DNA from: JAADEM01 sp965371855
GTDB lineage: Bacteria > Bacteroidota > Bacteroidia > Bacteroidales > Marinilabiliaceae
Length of the DNA stretch: 24,713 nucleotides
Direction of reading: 5' to 3'
NCBI GenBank assembly: GCA_965371855.1
Contig: CBDUZZ010000068.1
Span: 1-24,713, forward strand
Shown here: positions 8,274 through 14,425 of the stretch, one piece after another
Layout: each line of letters starts with the position of its first letter
Numbering within the stretch: position 1 is the stretch's first letter
Notes under the pieces: model-generated
The model's input: only the letters and a program-made list of their open reading frames with translations
What the model was told of the DNA's origin: nothing
Database searches by the model: none
Translations under genes and position numbers: made by a program

Positions 8274-10367
8274 ATGACAAAAAAAATAGTTATGAAGAGT
8301 GTTTTTTTATTTGTTATCCCAGTTATTTTGTTCGGATTGAGTGCCTGTCAGGAGGTTACTCCACCAAAACCATTCGGTCCTCTGCCAAGTGAACGTCAAT
8401 TGAACTATCAGCATATGGAGTTCAATGCATTTTTTCATTTCAATATGAATACTTTTACTGACATAGAGTGGGGATCAGGGGGTGAAGAACCGGATGTCTT
8501 TAACCCTACATATCTTGATTGTGACCAGTGGGTGAGAGTTTGTAAAGATGCAGGCATGAAAGGAGTTATTATAACTGCGAAACACCATGATGGTTTCTGT
8601 TTGTGGCCTACAAAAACAACTAAGCACTCCGTAAAATATTCAAAATGGAAAGACGGAAAAGGTGATGTGCTCAAAGAGCTGTCGGATGCTTGTAAAAAAT
8701 ATGGTTTGAAGTTTGGCGTATATCTGTCGCCCTGGGACAGAAATAATGCAAAATACGGAACACCTGAGTATATTGACATTTTTCGTGAGCAGTTACGTGA
8801 GCTGCTAACAAATTACGGAGATATTTTTGAAGTATGGTTCGATGGAGCTAATGGTGGTACCGGATATTACGGTGGAGCAAATGAGAATCGACAGGTAGAC
8901 AGAAGAAACTATTACGATTGGCCAACTACTTATAAGATTATTCGTGAACTTCAACCTAACGCTAATATCTTTGGAGATGGAGGCCCTGATGTACGGTGGG
9001 TAGGAAATGAAGAAGGATATGCTAATAAAACTAATTGGTGTCTTATTCGACGCGATGAAGTCTATCCGGGCTGGCAAAAGTACAAAGAGTTAACATCAGG
9101 ACATGAGGATGGTACGCATTGGGTACCTGCTGAGGTTGATGTCTCTATTCGCCCGGGGTGGTATTACCATACTTCTGAAGACCACAAAGTAAAGTCATTG
9201 CCACAGTTAATTGATATATATTATCACTCGGTTGGTCGAAATGGAACAATGCTTCTTAATTTCCCCATTGACAGACGCGGACATATTCATGAAAATGATG
9301 TTGAGGCAGTAATGTCACTTGCTAATCAGCTGAAAGAAGATTTCAAAACAGATTTAGCCAAAGGAGTAACGATAACAGAGTCTATTAATAGGGGCAGAGG
9401 TTATGTCGCTGAAAACCTCATTGATGGTAATACGGAAACCTATTGGGCTACTCCCGATAGTGTCACTTCGGCGAGTGTTGTTATTGAGTTTGATAAACCT
9501 ACTGCTATTAATCGTTTCCTGATTCAGGAATATATTCCTTTAGGTCAAAGAGTTCAGGAGTTTACTGTTGAGGCTTTAGTGGATGGGAAATGGAGTGTAA
9601 TAGCCGAAGAGACAACAATTGGGTACAAACGTATTTTACGCTTTGAACCTGTGGAGGCAGAAAAAATACGTTTTACTGTAATGAAATCGAAGGCGTGTCT
9701 TGCAATTTCAAATATTGAGCTGTATCATGCTCCGGCTGTAATGGTTGAACCTAAAATATCGAGGAATAAAAATGGTGTGGTATTTATAAAATCATTTGAT
9801 CAGTCGTCTGATGTTTATTTCACGGTTGACGGTAAAGACCCTGTTAAATCAGGCAAGTTCTATTCCGAACCCTTTGTTTTGAAAAGTAAGGGAATGGTAA
9901 AAGCCGTTATTAAGGATAAAATTACTGCGAAATATAGTCCGATGGCAATTGTTGAATATGATGTGTGTAAAGAGAAATGGGCAATTATGAAAGGTGATAG
10001 AATGAGTTATAAGGCCATAGACGGAAATCCGGGAACAGCATATCATGTTGAAGACAAAGAATTCCCGATTGACATGGTTCTTGATTTGGGTGAAGTGCTG
10101 AACATAAAAGGTTTTACATACCTGCCTGATCAAAGCAGGTGGTCGAAAGGTGTGGTTAAGGATTATGCTCTTTACATAAGTAAAAATGGTGTCATTTGGG
10201 GAGAGCCTGTGTCAAAGGGCGAATTCTCTAACATCAAGAACAGTCCTGTGTGGCAGAAAAAGGAGTTCGAACCCATTAAAGGGAGGTATATAAAGTTTCA
10301 GGCATTGTCAGAAGTTGATGACATTAAAAGAATGGGTGTTGCTGAAATAGGAATTATTTCGGAGTAG
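8274..10367 (+). CDS. GH29 alpha-L-fucosidase lipoprotein with C-terminal carbohydrate-binding-like domains
   Basis: A 697-residue exo-alpha-L-fucosidase-type hydrolase that should release terminal fucose by a retaining mechanism. It has a lipoprotein signal (LSAC, Cys25; an alternative start is Met7). The GH29 barrel (about 35-360) shows FHFNMNTFTDIEWG, TAKHHDGFCLW, and the nucleophile region EVWFDGANGG with Asp190. Behind the barrel come an F5/8C discoidin/CBM32-like domain (about 365-490, DGNTETYWAT), a short chitobiase C-terminal-like domain (about 495-565, YFTVDGKDP) and a second F5/8C-like domain (about 570-695, AIDGNPGTAYH). Length fits multidomain Bacteroidota members. No SusC/SusD pair is nearby, so this is not a classical polysaccharide utilisation locus. 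Linkage specificity cannot be read here. Confidence 0.9.
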   Translation: MTKKIVMKSVFLFVIPVILFGLSACQEVTPPKPFGPLPSERQLNYQHMEFNAFFHFNMNTFTDIEWGSGGEEPDVFNPTYLDCDQWVRVCKDAGMKGVIITAKHHDGFCLWPTKTTKHSVKYSKWKDGKGDVLKELSDACKKYGLKFGVYLSPWDRNNAKYGTPEYIDIFREQLRELLTNYGDIFEVWFDGANGGTGYYGGANENRQVDRRNYYDWPTTYKIIRELQPNANIFGDGGPDVRWVGNEEGYANKTNWCLIRRDEVYPGWQKYKELTSGHEDGTHWVPAEVDVSIRPGWYYHTSEDHKVKSLPQLIDIYYHSVGRNGTMLLNFPIDRRGHIHENDVEAVMSLANQLKEDFKTDLAKGVTITESINRGRGYVAENLIDGNTETYWATPDSVTSASVVIEFDKPTAINRFLIQEYIPLGQRVQEFTVEALVDGKWSVIAEETTIGYKRILRFEPVEAEKIRFTVMKSKACLAISNIELYHAPAVMVEPKISRNKNGVVFIKSFDQSSDVYFTVDGKDPVKSGKFYSEPFVLKSKGMVKAVIKDKITAKYSPMAIVEYDVCKEKWAIMKGDRMSYKAIDGNPGTAYHVEDKEFPIDMVLDLGEVLNIKGFTYLPDQSRWSKGVVKDYALYISKNGVIWGEPVSKGEFSNIKNSPVWQKKEFEPIKGRYIKFQALSEVDDIKRMGVAEIGIISE

Positions 10368-10512
10368 AGATAAAAGTATTGAGAATAATAAAAAAATTTA
10401 TTAAACTCGAAATTATCTGATGTAGTCTTTATGGAATCAGTGCCAACTTGTGTTATATGGGTGTGTAATTCAGTGGTTTTGCAACATCCCTAAATCTCCA
10501 CATCCTCACATC

Positions 10513-11223
10513 CTAAAACGTTCCGTATAAGGCATACTCAGAGGTGTTGCAAAAAACCTGGCTGTAAACTGTTAGTCCAATGCGGCTGGTCTCAATCTTA
10601 CGGTCTAATTGCAAAACGGGATGTCCGGCATTAACATTAAAAAGTTTTTGTAATTTTTCATCACCTGTGGTAGCTTGTATTTTTTGCTCACCCCCGGTTA
10701 CCTCTATCTGATATCTGGTTCTTAAGATGTCAAAAAGAGATTTGTTTTCAAATTTTAGAGAGATAAATCGCGGAAGATTGAGGTTGGGTATCATTGTGAT
10801 GTCAAAAAAGACAGGTTTATTGTCTATTAAACGCAATCGCTCTAAATAAATGCATCCTGCCTCTTTCTCCCGTTCCAAAATGGAAAATGAGAATGCCTTA
10901 TCCCATTGTCTGAATTCAGGCTTTACAATTATTTTTGTGATTAGGTTTTCCTGACCTATAGCAGATGTTGTACCGGTGAGTGAAAGAATACCTACACCTT
11001 TGGGTCTGCCTGCAACAATACTACCTTTTCCCTGCTGCTTTTTTATGTAACCTTCGTTTACCAGCCTGTCTAGTGCTTTGCGGATAGTAGGCCGGGTTAC
11101 CTGATGAATCAGGCATAATTCATTTTCTGAAGGTAGCAAGTCACCATCATTATACACCCCTTCAAGGATATGCTTCCTTAATATTTCATAAACCTTCTTG
11201 TATTGAGGAAGAGTGTTTTGCAT
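10513..11223 (-). CDS. GntR family transcriptional regulator with UTRA domain (HutC subfamily)
   Basis: A repressor-type regulator of 236 residues from the ATG at 11223. A TTG 24 bp upstream (11247) would add eight residues, but the ATG start gives the usual N-terminus, MQNTLPQYKKVYEIL. Residues 7-70 form the GntR winged helix (LLPSENELCLIHQVTRPTIRKALDRL, then GYIKKQQGKGSIVAG). Residues about 85-236 are a UTRA effector domain (AGCIYLERLRLIDNKPVFF...), which in relatives binds sugar phosphates or small metabolites. It is divergent from the E2-to-Fsa operon, whose promoter carries a palindrome of the GT-N-TA-N-AC class bound by this subfamily (11445-11460). It is therefore very probably the operon's effector-released repressor. 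A TACCTTTG box on its own strand (11313-11306) may be its promoter. A quasi-repeat of ACATCC/CTCAC units follows its stop codon. Confidence 0.9.
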   Translation of the reverse strand: MQNTLPQYKKVYEILRKHILEGVYNDGDLLPSENELCLIHQVTRPTIRKALDRLVNEGYIKKQQGKGSIVAGRPKGVGILSLTGTTSAIGQENLITKIIVKPEFRQWDKAFSFSILEREKEAGCIYLERLRLIDNKPVFFDITMIPNLNLPRFISLKFENKSLFDILRTRYQIEVTGGEQKIQATTGDEKLQKLFNVNAGHPVLQLDRKIETSRIGLTVYSQVFCNTSEYALYGTF

Positions 11224-11444
11224 TTGTGTTAATTTGTTTCTTGCCAAATCGTAATTGCAAATAGATTATGCGAGATTTGCGGCTTTGCGAGACTTATATT
11301 TGCTTCAAAGGTATAAAAAATCGTACAAATTTAATATTTGTCAACATATAATTTTCATCTTGTCATTACAATTAATAAATAAAAATCATTTATAGGCTTA
11401 AAAATCAGGATGATATGTGTTAATAATAATTTTTAACAAATATT

Positions 11445-11460
11445 ACTTGTATATACAAGT
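11445..11460. promoter_or_regulatory. Perfect 16-bp palindrome, probable GntR/UTRA operator
   Basis: ACTTGTATATACAAGT is identical to its own reverse complement. Its core GTATATAC fits the GT-N-TA-N-AC operator consensus of the HutC/UTRA subfamily, and TTGTATATACAA is, to my knowledge, the operator sequence of Bacillus TreR. It overlaps the -33 side of the operon promoter, so binding should block initiation. The cognate regulator gene is divergent and starts 222 bp away. Confidence 0.75.
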
Positions 11461-11477
11461 TGTTGTTATTACATTTG
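11446..11477 (+). promoter_or_regulatory. Bacteroidota-type promoter of the dehydrogenase-aldolase operon
   Basis: The -7 box TACATTTG (11470-11477) matches TAnnTTTG exactly. A CTTG (11446-11449) lies 20 bp upstream in place of the -33 TTTG. Transcription would start at about 11484, giving a leader of roughly 88 nt before the E2 ATG. The 324-bp gap between regulator and E2 contains this promoter, the operator and the leader repeat; I saw no gene in it. Confidence 0.55.
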
Positions 11478-11538
11478 TAAAAAAAATAGAAAATAAGCAA
11501 GGTTGAATAATGGCTTCACTGTCGTAAGGGCTGAAAGC

Positions 11539-11571
11539 CTTTTAACTTGACAAACTTTAAACTAAAAATAT
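11539..11571 (+). repeat. AACTTGACAAACTTT leader repeat upstream of E2
   Basis: CTTTTAACTTGACAAACTTTAAACTAA is nearly the same as the sequence before the Fsa-like gene (21123-21167). It ends a few bases before the ATG, with AACTAA 6 nt from the start codon. A small GGCT-GAA-AGCC hairpin lies directly upstream (11529-11539). Confidence 0.5.
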
Positions 11572-12900
11572 ATGGCTAAATTAATAATAATGCCCAAACA
11601 GGGGCAATCAGTAGAAAGCTGCATCATTACAGAATGGCACAAGAAGAAAGGTGATAAAGTGTCTGTTGGTGAAGTGTTGTTTGCTTACGAAACGGATAAA
11701 GCTTCATTTGAAGAAGAATCTTCGGCTGAAGGTGTTTTGTTGGAAGTGTTCTACAACGAAGGAGATGAAGTTGTAGTACTTGAGAATGTTTGCATAATTG
11801 GCGAAGAGGGCGAAGATATATCGGGTTTGCTGGCATCCGCCGGAGCTGTACAGGAGTCATCTGAACAGTTAACAGTTGAAAGTGATCAGATAGCAGTTAG
11901 CAGTGAACAGTCAACAGTTAGCAGTTCTCAATCGTCAATCGTCAATTCATTCGGAGTATCTCCACGAGCCAGAAATATGGCTGAGAAAGAGGTTCTTTCG
12001 TTGGATGATGTTCAGGGAACAGGCCCCAATGGTCGTGTAATAGCCCGTGATGTGGAAGCTGCTTTGGAAAACCGACCTGAACTTACCGGGTTGGCAAAAG
12101 AGATTGCCAAAAAAGAGGGGCTGGCTGCACCTTCTGAGGGTTCAGGCCCTGCCGGAATGGTAAGGGGTGAAGACATGAAATCTACAAATCTTTTATATGG
12201 AGATGATTTCGAGGTTAAACCGTTAACTAACATGCGTAAGCTCATTGCCAAAGCAATGCACGCATCGTTACAAAACTCTGCACAGCTTACTCACCATCTC
12301 GGTGCTGATGCAAGAAATATTCTTGCTATTAGGCAGAAAGTTAAGAAGGCTATGGATGAGGGGTATCCTACAAATATTACCCTGAACGATATGGTTTGTA
12401 TGGCTGTAGTTAAAGCATTGAAGAAATTTCCTCAGGCAAACTCCCACTTTTTGGGCGACAGTATGAAGATATTCTCAAAGGTTCATCTTGGACTTGCTGT
12501 TGATACAGAAAGAGGATTAATGGTTCCGGCAATTAAAAATGCTGATGACTTGTCGATACAGGGATTGAGTAATCAGATGAAAGAGATAGCAGGTCAGTGT
12601 CGCAGCGGTAGTATCGATCCGGATTTGCTAGCTGCAGAAGCTGCAACATTTACTGTTTCAAATCTTGGAAACTACGGAGTAGAGATGTTTACACCGGTTA
12701 TAAACCTGCCGCAATCGGCTATTCTTGGTGTTAATACAATCGTACCTCGTCCGAAAGATTTGGGTAACGGAGCTTATGGGTTTGTTCCTTACATGGGATT
12801 AAGTCTTACATATGATCACCGTGCTCTTGACGGAGGCGAAGCAACTCGTTTCCTGAAACAGATAGCAATTGAGATAGAGACACTAGAAATTGATTTGTAA
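11572..12900 (+). CDS. Dihydrolipoamide acyltransferase (E2) of a 2-oxoacid/acetoin-type dehydrogenase complex
   Basis: The 442-residue E2 core enzyme, which transfers the acyl group from its lipoyl arm to CoA. The lipoyl domain is at 1-80 with the lipoylated Lys43 in ETDKASFE. A Ser/Gln-rich linker (93-126) follows, then a peripheral subunit-binding domain (about 127-165, SPRARNMAEKE...GTGPNGRVIARDV) and a second copy-like segment (about 171-203, GLAKEIAKKEG...GSGPAGMVRGEDM). The catalytic domain spans about 215-442 with His416 and Asp420 in DHRALDGG. The substrate class cannot be told from E2 alone. It is the first gene of the operon, 43 bp before E3. The linker is encoded by a quasi-repeat whose opposite strand resembles intergenic repeats (separate entry). 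The protein needs lipoate attachment, and no lipoate ligase gene is in the window. Confidence 0.9.
   Translation: MAKLIIMPKQGQSVESCIITEWHKKKGDKVSVGEVLFAYETDKASFEEESSAEGVLLEVFYNEGDEVVVLENVCIIGEEGEDISGLLASAGAVQESSEQLTVESDQIAVSSEQSTVSSSQSSIVNSFGVSPRARNMAEKEVLSLDDVQGTGPNGRVIARDVEAALENRPELTGLAKEIAKKEGLAAPSEGSGPAGMVRGEDMKSTNLLYGDDFEVKPLTNMRKLIAKAMHASLQNSAQLTHHLGADARNILAIRQKVKKAMDEGYPTNITLNDMVCMAVVKALKKFPQANSHFLGDSMKIFSKVHLGLAVDTERGLMVPAIKNADDLSIQGLSNQMKEIAGQCRSGSIDPDLLAAEAATFTVSNLGNYGVEMFTPVINLPQSAILGVNTIVPRPKDLGNGAYGFVPYMGLSLTYDHRALDGGEATRFLKQIAIEIETLEIDL
11864..11947 (-). repeat. Quasi-repeat embedded in the E2 linker coding sequence
   Basis: On the minus strand this stretch reads as tandem ATTGACGATTGACGATTG followed by AACTGCTAACTGTTGACTG-type units. 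These are the same styles of short-period repeat that occur between genes here (12903-12943 and 14315-14425). In the plus frame it encodes the Ser/Gln/Val linker of E2, residues about 98-125. Confidence 0.6.
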
Positions 12901-12902
12901 TT

Positions 12903-12940
12903 ATTAGCTAACAGCTACTAGCCAATAGCCAAAAATAAAA
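12903..12940. repeat. Quasi-repeat between E2 and E3
   Basis: Degenerate units of the form AGCTAACAGCTACTAGCCAA / TAGCCAAAA fill nearly the whole 43-bp E2-E3 gap up to the E3 start codon. Related units occur in the E2 linker on the opposite strand. Confidence 0.45.
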
Positions 12941-12943
12941 AAT

Positions 12944-14314
12944 ATGTCACAAGAATTATTTGATTTAGCAATTATTGGCGGTGGACCTGCAGGGTATGTA
13001 TCCGCAGAGAGAGCGGGGCACAAAGGGTTGAAGGTTGTTTTGTTTGAGGCTAAAAACCTTGGCGGTGTATGTCTTAATGAAGGATGTATTCCAACAAAAA
13101 CTTTTTTATATTCAGCCAAATTATATGACCAGGCCAGAAATGGTGACAAGTACGGTATTAATGTAAAAGATGCAAGTTTCGATTACACTAAGATACTGAA
13201 GAGAAAAAATAAAGTTGTAAGAAAACTTGTTGGTGGTGTTGGTGTTAAGATGAAAGCTAACAATGTAACTGTTGTTAAGGATAAAGCTTTTATCGAAGGT
13301 CGTAAAGATGGTATCATCTCAGTTGCTGCCGAGGGGAAAACTTATGAGATAAAGAATCTGTTAATTTGTACAGGCTCGGAAGCTGCCATACCACCTATTC
13401 CGGGTTTGGTTTATCCATCTGAGAATATCATGACCAACCGTGAAGCTCTTGACCTGCCTGAAGTGCCGGAATCAATGGTGATTATTGGTGGTGGTGTAAT
13501 CGGAATGGAGTTTGCCAGTTTCTTCAACAGTTTGGGCGTTAAGGTCAATGTAATTGAGATGGAGAGTGAAATACTCCCGGGGATGGACAGACCTATGAGT
13601 AGTCAGTTGAGAAAGATATACGAGAAGAAAGGGGTTACTTTCAATTTGTCATCAATGGTTGTTAAGGTTGACAGCAACAATGTAACTTATAAAAAAGATG
13701 GTAAGGAAGAGACCGTATCGGGCGATAAGATATTAGTTAGTGCTGGCAGACGTGCCGTTACAACAGGTTTTGGACTTGAGAACCTTGGAGTGGAGCTTAC
13801 CGGGACAGGAATTAAGGTGAATGAGAAGATGGCAACTAATATTCCTAATGTTTATGCTGCCGGCGATGTAACCGGATTCTCACTTCTTGCGCATACTGCT
13901 TATCGCGAGGGCGAGGTGGTTGTTAACAACCTTACCGGTCGAAAAGATTACATGCGTTACAATGCTATACCCGGAGTTGTGTACACCAATCCGGAATTTT
14001 CAAGCGTTGGACTTACCGAAGAGGCTGCCAAAGAGCAGAAAGTTGAGTGCGACTTGATTACTTTGCCTATGGCTTATGCCGGTCGTTTTATTGCCGAAAA
14101 TGAAGGTGGTACAGGCGAAACAAAAATGCTTCTCGGTAAACCTCACGGACAGGTTATCGGTGTTCAGATGTTGGGTAATCCATCAAGCGAAATGATTTTC
14201 GGTGCTTCAATGGCTATCGAAATGGAGATGACAGCAGCTCAACTGGAAGAGGTAATCTTTCCACACCCGACAGTATCAGAAATATATAAAGAAACAATTT
14301 TTTCAAGACATTAA
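12944..14314 (+). CDS. lpdA: Dihydrolipoyl dehydrogenase (E3)
   Basis: The 456-residue FAD-dependent E3, which reoxidises the dihydrolipoyl arm of E2 and reduces NAD+. The FAD-binding motif GGGPAG is at residues 12-17 and the redox-active disulfide is Cys43/Cys48 in GGVCLNEGCIPTK. The NAD-binding glycine motif is IIGGGVIGMEFA in the middle, and AAGDVTG is the second FAD motif. The C-terminal dimerisation domain supplies the catalytic base His441 and its partner Glu446 (HPTVSE). All active-site residues are present and length is normal. It sits 43 bp after E2 and 111 bp before the fused E1, so the complex is complete. The symbol lpdA denotes the enzyme type; this copy is presumably dedicated to the operon's complex. 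Confidence 0.93.
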   Translation: MSQELFDLAIIGGGPAGYVSAERAGHKGLKVVLFEAKNLGGVCLNEGCIPTKTFLYSAKLYDQARNGDKYGINVKDASFDYTKILKRKNKVVRKLVGGVGVKMKANNVTVVKDKAFIEGRKDGIISVAAEGKTYEIKNLLICTGSEAAIPPIPGLVYPSENIMTNREALDLPEVPESMVIIGGGVIGMEFASFFNSLGVKVNVIEMESEILPGMDRPMSSQLRKIYEKKGVTFNLSSMVVKVDSNNVTYKKDGKEETVSGDKILVSAGRRAVTTGFGLENLGVELTGTGIKVNEKMATNIPNVYAAGDVTGFSLLAHTAYREGEVVVNNLTGRKDYMRYNAIPGVVYTNPEFSSVGLTEEAAKEQKVECDLITLPMAYAGRFIAENEGGTGETKMLLGKPHGQVIGVQMLGNPSSEMIFGASMAIEMEMTAAQLEEVIFPHPTVSEIYKETIFSRH

Positions 14315-14425
14315 TGATTGAATATTGACGATTAACAATTGATAATTTACAATCGACAATATTCAATAGAAAATATATAATCAATAATATACAATCGACT
14401 ATAATCAATATAAAATTTAGAAGTT
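14315..14425. repeat. ATTGACGATTAACAATTGATAA-type quasi-repeat between E3 and E1
   Basis: The 111-bp gap is made of 6-9-nt units of the forms ATTGACGATT, AACAATTGAT, TACAATCGAC and AATATTCAAT, repeated imperfectly up to the E1 leader. The same unit type occurs in inverted orientation inside the E2 linker. No promoter or terminator was recognised in it. Confidence 0.5.

Noticed and set aside
8435..8779. Minus-strand frame of 114 codons inside the GH29 gene
   Set aside because: It is antisense to the conserved GH29 catalytic region. No domain or start context supports it.
6633..10367. Polysaccharide utilisation locus
   Set aside because: There is no SusC/SusD pair, TonB receptor, or hybrid two-component or ECF regulator in the window. 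GH29 and GH92 are on separate transcription units.
11295..11302. TATATTTG as the -7 box of the operon promoter
   Set aside because: It matches TAnnTTTG, but the nearest TTTG upstream is at the wrong spacing (about 15 bp or less). It lies upstream of the operator, which fits the 11470 box much better.
11325..11341. ACAAATTTAATATTTGT as a second GntR operator
   Set aside because: It has only 6-bp arms in AT-rich DNA and lacks the GT-N-TA-N-AC core.
11510..11527. A five-codon open frame (MASLS) in the E2 leader as a regulatory upstream ORF
   Set aside because: It is very short, has no distinctive codons for attenuation, and the nearby GGCT/AGCC hairpin is too weak to argue for a leader-peptide mechanism.
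14315..14425. CRISPR array or tandem-repeat locus
   Set aside because: Units are 6-9 nt, degenerate and without spacers. They resemble the quasi-repeats at other gene borders.
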